A stretch of DNA of 64,000 bases from NCBI RefSeq assembly GCF_947492405.1, contig NZ_CANLMP010000001.1:1-64000 (forward strand). Direction: 5' to 3'. The notes under the pieces are model-generated. The model was given only the letters and a program-made list of their open reading frames with translations. It searched no databases and was not told where the DNA came from. Positions 1 to 8,918 of the stretch are shown one piece after another; position 1 is the stretch's first letter; every line of letters starts with the position of its first letter. Source of the DNA: an uncultured Aquimarina sp. Lineage in GTDB: Bacteria; Bacteroidota; Bacteroidia; Flavobacteriales; Flavobacteriaceae. The position numbers and the translations under genes are program-made.

Positions 1-36
1 ACTACAATCGTGGGAGAGTAGGTCGCCGCCTTCCTT
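1..36 (+). rRNA. rrf: 5S ribosomal RNA, 3' end only
   Basis: The first 36 bases match the conserved 3' end of bacterial 5S rRNA, including the GGGAGAGTAGGTCGCCGCC block that closes loop E and helix I in Bacteroidota. The gene is cut by the left edge of the window. A strong terminator follows three bases later, as expected at the end of an rRNA operon, so 16S and 23S genes should lie to the left. Confidence 0.85.
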
Positions 37-38
37 GA

Positions 39-72
39 AAACCCTTCATTATGACAATGAAGGGTTTTTTTA
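39..72 (+). terminator. Intrinsic terminator of the rRNA operon
   Basis: A perfect 12-bp stem (39-50 with 56-67), a 5-base loop and a run of T follow the 5S rRNA directly. The remainder up to the kinase gene at 318 is A+T-rich and shows nothing recognisable. Confidence 0.85.
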
Positions 73-317
73 TGTCTCGATGTTTTGATTTTAAAATAAT
101 TATACAAAAAATTATAGTGATTTAGATAGGGAGGGCAGAATCAAGAATAATATAATGATTCAAACTTTAGTTAGAGATCTATTTTTAGATCTAAAATTTT
201 CAAGCGGATTTATAATGATTAACTATTTTAATAAAAGAATATAGTATATTAAAAATCATCTTTTATCTAAAAACGTATAAGATTAATGTTGAATTTTATT
301 ATTAATTAATACCCTTA

Positions 318-2531
318 CTAAGATGCCTTTGAGATTTTACCATTAATGTGTGCTTCAACTTTTTGAAAGAACTCTTCATTTTTGTAGGGTTTTCTAAGAA
401 AGTCATTGAAACCTGAATCTGGATTAAGGATTGCCTGTACCGTGTCTTGTGTATCTGATGCAGTCAATGCTATAATAGGTACATCTGGATTAAATTCTCT
501 AATTATTTTAGTTGATTCCATTCCACCCATGTTAGGCATGTTTAGGTCCATTAATATGAGATCATATCTATTTTCTTTTACCATTTCAATAGCAATCAGA
601 CCATCACTTGCGATACTGGAATTAAACCCTTTGGTTTTTAAAACATTCTGAGTTACTATTTGATTAATCTTATTGTCTTCAACAATCAGAATATTATAGT
701 CTTCAGTGTTCTTTAATTTGATATATTTTTTCAAATTGTTTATTTGATTTTTTTCTTGAGTAGTAGAATCAATTTCAAAAGAAATTGAAAAATAAAACAT
801 AGAACCTTTGCCAGGAGAGCTTTTTATTTGGATATCACCACCATGAAGATTAACCAAATTTTTAACGATGTGTAAGCCAAGCCCAGTACCAGTTGTATGA
901 TCTTTTGAATTAGCTTGAGAAAATTTATCAAAAATAATTCCTTGCTTATCAATAGGGATTCCTCTTCCATTATCTTTAATTTCAAAGGTGATTTTAACTT
1001 TATTATTTGTGATTATAGGGTTGACAAAGTTTAACCAGATGTCTCCGTTTTTGGTGAATTTATTTGCATTACTAATGAGATTAATGAAGATCTGCGATAA
1101 TCTTACAGAATCTCCAATAAGATAGTGTGGTATATTTGGATCAAAATTAAGATGTAATGTGTTACCATTTTTATCAGCTTGATATTCAAATGAGTTTTTG
1201 ATGTCATCTGCTAAGCTTTTGATGTTATATGCAGACTTATCTAGACTTATTTCATAAGATTCCATTTTAGTAACTTGAAGAACGTCATTAATAAGATTAA
1301 GTAAGTGATCCGCTGAAAATTTCATTAGTTTTATAAACTTATGATTTTCTTCATCTTTGATTCGTTCCATAAGAATAGATGATAAACCAACTACTCCGTA
1401 TAGTGGGGTTCTAAGCTCATGGCTTACTGTAGATATAAATTTTGTCTTTACGGCTGCAAGACGATCTGATTTTTCTTTCGAAATTTTTAATTCTTTGTTC
1501 CTAATTGCTAAAGATTCTCCAAGAACTTTTGTTTTTCTATGATTATAGATGAAAAAGCAAAATAGGATCAGACATAATATTAGCAGTGATAAAGTAAATA
1601 TAGAAACTGTTTTTGATTGTTTTGCTTTTTGAGTTTGTATGCTGTTATTCTTATTACTTACTACTAATTTCTCTTTAAATTGATTTGTTTCTAATTTCTC
1701 GGTTTCTAATGCGGTTTCGTGATGTTTAGTATACTTTTTTAGAATCGCATAAGCTCTGTCTTGTCTTCCGAATTTCACAAGTAACTCCTCATACTTTTTA
1801 TAAATGTTCATTGCTTCTCTAGACATTTTATTCTTTTCTGCGATAGAAGCTGCTTTTTCGAAATGTCTTATTGCACTGTTATAGTTATTATGAATCTTAT
1901 AATACTCACCAAAACTTAAATATGTTAAAAGTAATTCACTAATATGTTCAGCATTTTGGCTAAAATATTTATGACATTTTTTTAATAGCCTATGAGCTTT
2001 TCTGTAGTTTCTTGTTTTTAGATAAATATTGGCTAAATTTAGTTCTAAGCTATGTTTATAGTCGCTATTTAGGTTTTTAGAGTTTTCGTAAATATGTTTA
2101 ATTCGTTTTAATGCTCTTGCTGGTTTGTTAAAACCCTCTAGATATACTAAGGCGATATTATTATTAACATCTATAATTAGTTCAGAATCTTCTTCTAATT
2201 CTTTTATAAATAGCTCGGCAATTTTATATTCTTTAAGAGCTTGTTTATATTCTTTATTAAGGAAATGTATTTTTCCTAATAGGTTATAGGAGTATCCTTT
2301 TAAATAATATTCTTGTTGTGCATTGAATTTAGTAGAAATGTCTATAATATCTTCAATAATCATAACACTATTCGCTCTTCCAATCGAGTTTAAGTGTTCT
2401 TCTGTATGAATAATTCTACATTCCAATTCAACGAATGACATTTCTTCGTATTGATCGGCGTAAAGAGTAGAAAAAAATAAGTTAAGGCATAGGAAACATA
2501 TAAAATACTTGGTGATTTTAATATTTTTCAT
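318..2531 (-). CDS. TPR-sensor hybrid histidine kinase with receiver domain
   Basis: This is a membrane-bound hybrid sensor kinase of 737 residues. A signal peptide (about 1-25) leads into a region of TPR-like helices (about 80-270) that should lie in the periplasm. One membrane segment follows at about 309-330. The HisKA domain has the phospho-accepting His371 in an HELRTP motif. The HATPase domain shows the N box, DNGRGIP and GTGLGLHIV. A C-terminal receiver (about 610-735) has phospho-acceptor Asp662 in MDLNMP and the conserved KP near the end. It contains no HPt or DNA-binding domain, so phosphate should pass to a separate partner. It stands alone, and the signal it senses is unknown. Family assignment is secure. 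Confidence 0.9.
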   Translation of the reverse strand: MKNIKITKYFICFLCLNLFFSTLYADQYEEMSFVELECRIIHTEEHLNSIGRANSVMIIEDIIDISTKFNAQQEYYLKGYSYNLLGKIHFLNKEYKQALKEYKIAELFIKELEEDSELIIDVNNNIALVYLEGFNKPARALKRIKHIYENSKNLNSDYKHSLELNLANIYLKTRNYRKAHRLLKKCHKYFSQNAEHISELLLTYLSFGEYYKIHNNYNSAIRHFEKAASIAEKNKMSREAMNIYKKYEELLVKFGRQDRAYAILKKYTKHHETALETEKLETNQFKEKLVVSNKNNSIQTQKAKQSKTVSIFTLSLLILCLILFCFFIYNHRKTKVLGESLAIRNKELKISKEKSDRLAAVKTKFISTVSHELRTPLYGVVGLSSILMERIKDEENHKFIKLMKFSADHLLNLINDVLQVTKMESYEISLDKSAYNIKSLADDIKNSFEYQADKNGNTLHLNFDPNIPHYLIGDSVRLSQIFINLISNANKFTKNGDIWLNFVNPIITNNKVKITFEIKDNGRGIPIDKQGIIFDKFSQANSKDHTTGTGLGLHIVKNLVNLHGGDIQIKSSPGKGSMFYFSISFEIDSTTQEKNQINNLKKYIKLKNTEDYNILIVEDNKINQIVTQNVLKTKGFNSSIASDGLIAIEMVKENRYDLILMDLNMPNMGGMESTKIIREFNPDVPIIALTASDTQDTVQAILNPDSGFNDFLRKPYKNEEFFQKVEAHINGKISKAS

Positions 2532-2745
2532 TTGTTACTTTAGATTTTGGGGTATCTAAATATATATAAAAAAACATAATTACGGGTTTAAATGCTTTAA
2601 AAATGTGGTTAAAACGTATTTATTTTGTTTTTAACACCAAAAAAGTAGTATTAACCTTACTTTTTAATATCCTGTTTTGAATACCAATATGACGAAAGTA
2701 ACTGTTATATTTTATGTTATTATTTATAATTGTAATGAAATAGGC

Positions 2746-2774
2746 TTTGAAACATTAGTACTTTATTATTTTTG
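2746..2774 (+). promoter_or_regulatory. Bacteroidota-type promoter of the hemolysin III gene
   Basis: TTTG at 2746-2749 and TATTTTTG at 2767-2774, 17 bases apart, fit the Bacteroidota -33/-7 consensus (TTTG and TAnnTTTG). Initiation should fall near 2780, so the message would be leaderless or nearly so for the ATG at 2781. This rests on the motif match only. Confidence 0.5.
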
Positions 2775-2780
2775 TAATCT

Positions 2781-3407
2781 ATGAAAATACAAACACCGAT
2801 TGAAGAAAGATGGAATTGGTTAACTCATGGATTTGGTTTCTTCCTTTCTGTTTTAGGTTTGTTTTTCTTACTACTAAATGATACATATAAAACTTCTTAT
2901 AGTACATTTTCAATACTGTTATATTCGATTTCATTAATGGTGCTGTATTTTGCATCTTCGGCATACCATTATACAAATGATACTGTTCTTAAAAATCGTT
3001 TTAGGGTTATGGATCATATTAGTATTTATCTACTAATAGCAGGGACATATACACCGGTAACCTTAATTGGTTTAGTAAGTAGTAAAGGATGGCTTCTTTT
3101 TATATTAGTATGGTCTTTGGCTGGTTTTGGATCAATTCTAAAGCTTTTTTTTACTGGAAAATTCGAAATTCTTTCAGTGATTTTATATTTGCTAATGGGG
3201 TGGTTAATTGTTTTGGATATCAGTGCATTAACAAATCAAGTAGGTTCGGATGGAATTATGTATCTTATGTTAGGAGGATTGGCCTATACTTCTGGGATAT
3301 TATTTTACGCTTTTAATAAGCTAAATTTTAACCATGTAATTTGGCATTTATTTGTGTTAGCAGGTAGTATCTTTCATTATATATTTATTTTGAAGTATAT
3401 AATTTAA
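2781..3407 (+). CDS. Hemolysin III family (PAQR-like) membrane protein
   Basis: The 208-residue protein has about seven membrane segments and the hallmarks of the hemolysin III/TrhA branch of the PAQR superfamily. These are EERWNWLTHG at the N terminus, SSAYHY at the end of the second membrane segment, DHISIYLLIAGTYTP, and a late HVIWHLFVLAGSIFHY with the metal-binding histidines. Family members sit in the inner membrane and have been linked to membrane-energy and lipid homeostasis; despite the name, lysis is not their established role. Length is normal for the family. It is a single gene, transcribed divergently from the kinase at 318-2531. Confidence 0.92.
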   Translation: MKIQTPIEERWNWLTHGFGFFLSVLGLFFLLLNDTYKTSYSTFSILLYSISLMVLYFASSAYHYTNDTVLKNRFRVMDHISIYLLIAGTYTPVTLIGLVSSKGWLLFILVWSLAGFGSILKLFFTGKFEILSVILYLLMGWLIVLDISALTNQVGSDGIMYLMLGGLAYTSGILFYAFNKLNFNHVIWHLFVLAGSIFHYIFILKYII

Positions 3408-3523
3408 AGTAGATTTGATTTTGGAATTTTTTTTTCGAAATAGAATCTTTTCAAAAAAATAAATGACAAAAGTTTAAAAGATTAGCTAATATAACAAGAC
3501 CTTCTAAAAATCAGTTGATATTT

Positions 3524-3592
3524 GTCAAACTGAGCTTGTCGAAGTTATTAAACATTTGACTTAAAAATTGTCTTCGACAAACTCAGACTGAC
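3524..3592. repeat. REP-like intergenic inverted repeat
   Basis: Two 21-base arms (3524-3544 and 3572-3592) are inverted copies matching at 18 of 21 positions, separated by 27 bases. Each contains the core CTTCGACAARCTCAG, a motif I recall as a dispersed palindromic repeat in many Bacteroidota genomes. It lies between convergent genes (hemolysin III and the lipoprotein at 3621), where it could act as an mRNA-end structure. Confidence 0.65.
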
Positions 3593-3620
3593 CAATCATA
3601 TTATTTGCTTTTATAGTTCC

Positions 3621-4421
3621 TTATCCTCTACACCCTCTAATTACTCCAAAAACATAATCATCTGCTGCTTCATTAAACTCATCGCCACAGTTTCTGTCAC
3701 TACTTCCTCCACTGGCGTTATTGATATTACTACATTGATCATGATCCATGCAATCTTTTGTCCAGGCACTAGGTATCCACCATCTACCACAGTCTCCTCC
3801 GCATCGTCCCATACATCCGTAATTGTTTCTTGGCTTACTACCAACCTTTACTCTATCTCTGTGATTACCTCTAGAATCATCATATTCTGCATTTACGTAA
3901 GTGTTCTTTCTGATACAAGTAATACCTTCATTCCTGCTTTTTAAAGTGTTTGTGTTATTGGAGGATATTATGTTTCTTTTAGCATAGATATAATTATCGG
4001 GTGACTTTGCAAGATATTCCGTCATGCTTAATAGTGTATACTCTGTCATAGATATGTCACCATCTTTAGTGCTTAAAATATATTCTGATATTAGTTGTCC
4101 CATTTTAAGTAATGCTTCTTTTTGGTTTTCTGATAAGACATTATCGTAACCATTTATAGCTATACTTTCGTTTTCATAATTAATAGAGACATCTATCAAA
4201 TTTTTATCAATTTCTAATGACAAAGTAAAATTAAGCTCGGAAGAAGCATTAACAACATAGGATATGTTGTGATTGTTTACCATCAGTTTTCCAACGAAAT
4301 TATTTTCATTCTGGAGTTCCAAGCCAATTTCAGATGCTTTCGTGGAGATGTTTTCATCTGTACATTGCACGCATGCAATTGCGCATAGCAATATCGCTAT
4401 AACTTTAAAATAATTTTTCAT
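3621..4421 (-). CDS. Lipoprotein with C-terminal phospholipase A2-like domain
   Basis: The 266-residue protein starts with a lipoprotein signal peptide; Cys20 in ACVQC is the likely lipidated residue. The middle (about 25-190) is not recognised. The last 66 residues are cysteine-rich and resemble the phospholipase A2 fold: YGCMGRCGGDCG (from Tyr201) looks like the calcium-binding loop, and DCMDHDQC (223-230) like the CCxxHDxC active-site helix with the His227-Asp228 dyad. Further cysteines (245 and 264) could form disulfides. Similar C-terminal modules occur in bacterial secreted proteins of unproven activity. The lipase assignment is inference from motifs. It stands alone between convergent and co-directional neighbours. 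Confidence 0.65.
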   Translation of the reverse strand: MKNYFKVIAILLCAIACVQCTDENISTKASEIGLELQNENNFVGKLMVNNHNISYVVNASSELNFTLSLEIDKNLIDVSINYENESIAINGYDNVLSENQKEALLKMGQLISEYILSTKDGDISMTEYTLLSMTEYLAKSPDNYIYAKRNIISSNNTNTLKSRNEGITCIRKNTYVNAEYDDSRGNHRDRVKVGSKPRNNYGCMGRCGGDCGRWWIPSAWTKDCMDHDQCSNINNASGGSSDRNCGDEFNEAADDYVFGVIRGCRG

Positions 4422-4514
4422 AAGATTGAGTTTGTGTTAGAAACTAATGTATGAAAAATCTTTCATATTTACGAATTTCATAAATAATTAATAAAATTAT
4501 TTATGTTTTGTTAA

Positions 4515-4943
4515 TTATGATTCGATAAAATCTTTATATTCTAAAAAGAAAGTTTCAAGTATGAGCATCTTTTCGTTTAGGAATTTCATAGTCATTTCCC
4601 AAGTTTTTTTATTATGTATGCTTACATCTGGCAGCTCCGCATAAATACGAGAAATGACTTTTTCATTTTCTAATTGATAGTATTCATCAAAAATGATATC
4701 ATCTAGATATTCAGAAAGAATAATATTTTTCAAACTTAAAAACTTGTCATAATAATAAGCTCGTATAACCTTATCATAAGGTTCTATGTCTATAGAGACC
4801 TGAGCGACTTTGGTAGTAAAGGTGAACTTAAGTGTTACATCTTTAATCTTTGTATTATATAAAAGCCATTTACGAGGGTGCGTTTTACCAAATGTAGTCC
4901 AGAATTCTTGTCTGATTTTTTTTGATTCTTCTTTACTAAACAT
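4515..4943 (-). CDS. DUF4268-type protein
   Basis: A protein of 142 residues when started at the MFSKEESKK methionine (4943). This start avoids overlap with the ZIP gene upstream; an ATG at 4961 in the same frame would overlap its end by 17 bases. The pattern FSKEESKKIRQEFWTTFGK, then RKWLLYNTKIKDVTLKF, and a C terminus rich in aromatic and acidic residues fits DUF4268, a small cytoplasmic family of unknown role seen alone or fused to nuclease-like domains. It has no signal peptide or membrane segment. It is the last gene of a probable three-gene leftward operon (methyltransferase, ZIP transporter, this gene). Confidence 0.75.
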   Translation of the reverse strand: MFSKEESKKIRQEFWTTFGKTHPRKWLLYNTKIKDVTLKFTFTTKVAQVSIDIEPYDKVIRAYYYDKFLSLKNIILSEYLDDIIFDEYYQLENEKVISRIYAELPDVSIHNKKTWEMTMKFLNEKMLILETFFLEYKDFIES

Positions 4944-4944
4944 A

Positions 4945-5622
4945 TTAAATGAAATAAGCACAAGCTGTTGCAGCTAGAATAACCATTAATTTGGTAATAT
5001 TAAATTTATGGCCTTCATTACTTTCAAATAGAATAGTGGTAGAAACATGTAGAAATATACCAATGACGAGAGCAGTAATCTCTTTATAGTATTCTTGTAC
5101 TGCGACAAAATGTTCAGAGATAAACGTTCCTAAAGGTGTCAATAAAGCGAAAATAAGAAGAAACAATATGATAATAGGTCTTTTTATTTTTGTATTAAAT
5201 AAAAAGGTAGTTAGAATCATGGCTACCGGAATTTTATGAATAATAATCCCAATAAGAATACCTTCTGTATGATGAATAGGAAAACCTTCTAAAATAGCAT
5301 GAATTCCTAAACTTATAAAAAGCAATTTAGGAATCCTGGTTGTTTCTTTATGAATATGTATATGTCCGTGTTCTGCTCCTTTTGAGAAATATTCTAGTAC
5401 TTTTTGAAGTAAAATTCCAATCATAATCCAAACACCTGTCTGCTTAGCATATTGATGTTCTTCGAAGACTTCAGGCAATAAATTAAATATCGTAATAGCC
5501 AACAAAAATGCTCCGCTAAAAGCTAGAAGTAGTTTTAGTTTTTTTTGATTATTAGGTTTAAATATATACACTATTAATGAACCTATAAAAACTGCTGATA
5601 TGGAGAGTATGTAGTTATACAC
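4945..5622 (-). CDS. ZIP family divalent metal transporter
   Basis: The 225-residue integral membrane protein has about eight hydrophobic segments. The metal-site helices carry HAILEGFPIHH and the following IIIHKIPVAMIL, which match the conserved H(S/A)xxEG and HxxP motifs of ZIP transporters. A histidine-rich cytoplasmic loop (EHGHIHIHKE, near residue 95) is typical. It should import zinc or another divalent metal across the inner membrane. The start is GTG at 5622, overlapping the stop of the upstream methyltransferase gene, so the two are probably translationally coupled. Metal specificity cannot be read from the sequence. Confidence 0.88.
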   Translation of the reverse strand: MYNYILSISAVFIGSLIVYIFKPNNQKKLKLLLAFSGAFLLAITIFNLLPEVFEEHQYAKQTGVWIMIGILLQKVLEYFSKGAEHGHIHIHKETTRIPKLLFISLGIHAILEGFPIHHTEGILIGIIIHKIPVAMILTTFLFNTKIKRPIIILFLLIFALLTPLGTFISEHFVAVQEYYKEITALVIGIFLHVSTTILFESNEGHKFNITKLMVILAATACAYFI

Positions 5623-6353
5623 TATTTAAAAATAAGAATGAGTCGAGGAGAAACGGTTTTATGAAATTTTTCAAGATGATAATCGCCAAAAATATCAAGC
5701 AAACTTACTTGGGCTTCTTCGAAATAATTTTTAAAGTCTTCTAAGGTCAAAGCTTTTACCCTTTCAGTAAACAAAAAATCCTCATTATTGTCATTAAATT
5801 TAATTTCCTTGTAGATGTAACCATCTTCTACATATCTTTTTATATGAAAATTTATCCCAGATACTTCTTTCGTTTCTTCTGGAACCAGGTTATCTATTAC
5901 ATAATCTACATTCATAAAGTCAATAACACCAAAGCCTCTTTCGTTTAAATCAGACTTTATGGCTTTAATTGTACTTAGATTACATTCTTCTTTTTCAAAA
6001 TAACCGAAACTTGTAAAAAGATTGAATACTGCAGAAAACTTTTCAGAATAAGGTTTAGACATGTCATGTACCTTAAACTTCAATGATTCATTTTCGAATT
6101 GAGATGCGTATTCAATACTGTTTTTAGAAAGGTCAACTCCAGTAACATTATATCCTAATTTATTTAGATAAACACTGTGTCTTCCTTTACCACAAGCAAG
6201 ATCCAAAATTTTTTCCTCTGGCTCTAAACTTAGATAACTAGTCAAGTTATCCATGAATTCCTGGGCTTCTTCGTGACCTCTATCTTTATATAATATATGA
6301 TAATATGGTGTATCAAACCATGATGCATACCACATTGTAGAATCTTTTAGCAT
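5622..6353 (-). CDS. Class I SAM-dependent methyltransferase
   Basis: The product is 243 residues from the MLKDSTMW start at 6353. An upstream in-frame start at 6431 would add 26 residues that do not resemble the family, while WYASWFDTPYYHILYKDR is the usual N terminus of this group. Motif I is ILDLACGKGRHS (about residue 55), followed by the acidic residue of GVDLS; the C-terminal half is a typical beta-sheet extension. The closest well-known group is the methyltransferase type 11/25 branch. The substrate is unknown. It heads the small operon with the ZIP transporter. Confidence 0.85.
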   Translation of the reverse strand: MLKDSTMWYASWFDTPYYHILYKDRGHEEAQEFMDNLTSYLSLEPEEKILDLACGKGRHSVYLNKLGYNVTGVDLSKNSIEYASQFENESLKFKVHDMSKPYSEKFSAVFNLFTSFGYFEKEECNLSTIKAIKSDLNERGFGVIDFMNVDYVIDNLVPEETKEVSGINFHIKRYVEDGYIYKEIKFNDNNEDFLFTERVKALTLEDFKNYFEEAQVSLLDIFGDYHLEKFHKTVSPRLILIFK

Positions 6354-6499
6354 AGGGCGCAAAATTAATGTATTTTTGCGGTTTATTACCGCAAGGTCAA
6401 ACGAATTATAAAAGCTTAGTCTCAAAAACAAAAAAAACTTTCTCGAAATAATATATTTAATGTTTTTTGAAAGTTGAATAACTTAGAATTATTAAAGAA

Positions 6500-7666
6500 G
6501 TGAATCATTCATTTAAAATGGTAGCCAAAACCTTTTTTGGCTTTGAAGAAATATTAGCAAAAGAGCTAAGGAATCTAGGTGCGCAAAAGGTTCAAATAGG
6601 TAATCGAATGGTTAGTTTTTATGGTGATACAGGCTTTATGTATAAGGCAAATCTTTGCTTAAGAACGGCTTTGAAAATATTGAAACCTATTTCTTCCAAA
6701 AAAATCCGTAATGAAAAGGATTTATATAATTTTATTCAATCTATTCGTTGGGATGAGTATCTAAATGCTGATGATACTTTTGCTATATACGCAACAGTAA
6801 ACTCAACAATATTTCGGCATTCTCAGTTTATTTCTTTAAAATCCAAAGACGCTATTGTAGATAAGTTTAGGAAAGAAACAGGAAAGAGACCCAATGTAGA
6901 TACAGATTATCCAGATTTGACTATTAATATTCATATCCAACAAGACTTATGTACAGTATCTTTAGATAGTTCTGGTGGATCATTACATCATAGAGGATAT
7001 CGTAGTGCGACAAATATTGCTCCGATAAATGAAGTCTTAGCAGCTGGCCTGTTATTGTTATCTGGATGGGATGGGCAATGTGATTTTCTAGATCCAATGT
7101 GTGGTAGTGGAACTTTAGCTATAGAAGCAGCCATGATTGCTTGTAATATTCCTGCTAATTTAAACCGAAAAGAGTTTGCTTTTGAAAAGTGGTTAGATTG
7201 GGATATGGATTTATTTGAAAAAATTGAAGAAGCTAGTTTGAAAAAAACACGTGATTTTCATCATTCAATTGTTGGTTTTGATAAAGCTCCATCTGCAGTT
7301 AGAAAGGCGAAAAAAAATGTAGAAAATGCCAATCTTACTGATTTTATTAGTATTAAAGATGATAATTTTTTTGAAAGTTCTAAAAATGAGGATGAAAAGC
7401 TTCATATGGTTTTTAACCCACCATATGGAGAACGTTTAGAATTAGATGAAGAAAAGTTTTATGAACAAATAGGGGATACACTTAAACAGAGCTATCCAGA
7501 TACGAATGCTTGGTTTATAACTTCTAATCTTGAAGCTATAAAGTATGTAGGGTTAAGACCTTCTCGAAAAATAAAAGTATTTAATGGTAAATTAGAATGC
7601 CGTTTAGTGAAATACGAAATGTATGCAGGAAGTAAAAAAGCTAAATTTCAGGATAATAAGTCTTAA
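6500..7666 (+). CDS. THUMP-domain RNA methyltransferase (RlmL N-terminal-like)
   Basis: The 388-residue protein combines an N-terminal ferredoxin-like and THUMP region (about 1-160) with a C-terminal Rossmann methyltransferase. Motifs are DPMCGSGTLAIEAA for SAM binding and NPPYGERL, the NPPY-type catalytic motif of N-methyltransferases. It resembles the RlmL half of E. coli RlmKL and B. subtilis YpsC, which methylate guanine N2 in 23S rRNA (G2445), and it lacks an RlmK half. The start used is GTG at 6500; an ATG at 6518 in the same frame would shorten the product by six residues. It is divergent from the methyltransferase operon to its left. Confidence 0.88.
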   Translation: MNHSFKMVAKTFFGFEEILAKELRNLGAQKVQIGNRMVSFYGDTGFMYKANLCLRTALKILKPISSKKIRNEKDLYNFIQSIRWDEYLNADDTFAIYATVNSTIFRHSQFISLKSKDAIVDKFRKETGKRPNVDTDYPDLTINIHIQQDLCTVSLDSSGGSLHHRGYRSATNIAPINEVLAAGLLLLSGWDGQCDFLDPMCGSGTLAIEAAMIACNIPANLNRKEFAFEKWLDWDMDLFEKIEEASLKKTRDFHHSIVGFDKAPSAVRKAKKNVENANLTDFISIKDDNFFESSKNEDEKLHMVFNPPYGERLELDEEKFYEQIGDTLKQSYPDTNAWFITSNLEAIKYVGLRPSRKIKVFNGKLECRLVKYEMYAGSKKAKFQDNKS

Positions 7667-7693
7667 TTTAATTGATTAAAGTACCGTGGTTGT

Positions 7694-8431
7694 CTATCTT
7701 TTCTTTTTTATAAAAGGAATTAAATAGCTAATAGTGTATGTATAACCAACTCCAAATTGACTAAAGTCATTTGTTCTTCCGTATCCCGGAATAAATAAAT
7801 TTTCAAATCCATCAAATTCATCATCAAATCCATCAGGATCTTTTTCACTAACAAGTCCTCTTAAAGATACACTGGCTCCCAAATAGAGATTGTTTAGTAC
7901 TTCTACTTTGATTCCTAAAGTAAATTCTATCCAGCTAGCAGTTAAGTCTTCAGCTTCTCTTTTTTCTGTAATAGGTTCATTGGGAAAAAAATCAGTTCCC
8001 GTAAATATTCTATAACTGTTTAATGTCTGGTCAAAAGTAGAGAAACCATATCTAAGACCGGCATAGATACTATTTTGCATTCCATACCAGTTTTTATAGA
8101 CGTTATAGTCAACACCTAATCTGATATAGCTTCCGGCCCCTTCTACTTCAATATTTTCTTCATCTCTTAAAAGAGATTCATTTCCTATTTCTGCTGCCAA
8201 ATAGTAGTTTTTGTATACTCTATAATCTCCGTTAATCTCAAAACCGGAATAGTCGTCATTTATAGCAGTTCTAATTAATCGTGCGATATCCACACCAACT
8301 CTTAAACCATATTTTTCGGCAGGAGGTAAAGTGTCTCTTGCAGAAATGTTAGTTTCTTCAGTTTCTTGACTCAATATCGTACCTGAAATCAACAGGCTAA
8401 TGAAAAATAAATACGTGTGCAGCTGTTTCAT
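7694..8431 (-). CDS. DUF6048 family secreted/outer membrane beta-barrel-like protein
   Basis: The 245-residue protein has a signal peptide (to about residue 21, TILSQE) and alternating hydrophobic and polar strands with many aromatic residues (YNVYKNWY, GLRYGFSTFD, GVGYTYTISYLIP), consistent with a small outer membrane barrel. It matches the DUF6048 family that follows a DUF6452 lipoprotein and rlmD in many Flavobacteriaceae. Its start overlaps the end of the DUF6452 gene by 35 bases, so the three genes probably form one transcript. Its function is unknown. Confidence 0.8.
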   Translation of the reverse strand: MKQLHTYLFFISLLISGTILSQETEETNISARDTLPPAEKYGLRVGVDIARLIRTAINDDYSGFEINGDYRVYKNYYLAAEIGNESLLRDEENIEVEGAGSYIRLGVDYNVYKNWYGMQNSIYAGLRYGFSTFDQTLNSYRIFTGTDFFPNEPITEKREAEDLTASWIEFTLGIKVEVLNNLYLGASVSLRGLVSEKDPDGFDDEFDGFENLFIPGYGRTNDFSQFGVGYTYTISYLIPFIKKKR

Positions 8432-8915
8432 TGGTTACGTTATCTTCTTCTATCGTTATTCTTTTAATCCAGTTTCCTTCGTCTTCTTCTTGTGTTAGAG
8501 TACTTGTGAGTCCTTGAAAATTCACTTTAAATCCACAAGCACTACTCACGTACTCTTCTACTGGGGTATACTCAAAACTAACTATATCTCCATTTGCTAA
8601 AGTTGTATCATCATTTGTGGCATTAATAATAAATTCAAACTCTGTAATTTGAGAATCTACTCTTAAAGGAATCATTATTGAATCCCTTGATACAACATCA
8701 GGAACTGTACTCGTTATTAAAGGATCCGTAGATCTCACTTCAAGATCTACAGGTTGTTTAATATCAGATACGGTAACATCATCAATAAATTTAATAATCA
8801 GAAATGGTGTAGTTGGTGTATCTTCTGCACAGATATCATCTCGTTCACAACTAGAACTTAGATAAACTGCAGTAAGGCAGCAAACCAAAGGGATTAAAGT
8901 CTTGTATAACTTCAT
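8397..8915 (-). CDS. DUF6452 family lipoprotein
   Basis: A 172-residue lipoprotein: a basic start and hydrophobic core end in YLSSSCERDD, with the lipidated Cys near residue 23. The mature part is rich in beta-strands and threonine/aspartate and begins with the ICAEDTPTTPFLIIKF pattern typical of DUF6452. The family is restricted largely to Flavobacteriaceae and is found beside DUF6048, suggesting that the two work together in the outer membrane. It lies 3 bases downstream of rlmD. Its role is unknown. Confidence 0.8.
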   Translation of the reverse strand: MKLYKTLIPLVCCLTAVYLSSSCERDDICAEDTPTTPFLIIKFIDDVTVSDIKQPVDLEVRSTDPLITSTVPDVVSRDSIMIPLRVDSQITEFEFIINATNDDTTLANGDIVSFEYTPVEEYVSSACGFKVNFQGLTSTLTQEEDEGNWIKRITIEEDNVTNETAAHVFIFH

Positions 8916-8918
8916 GAA

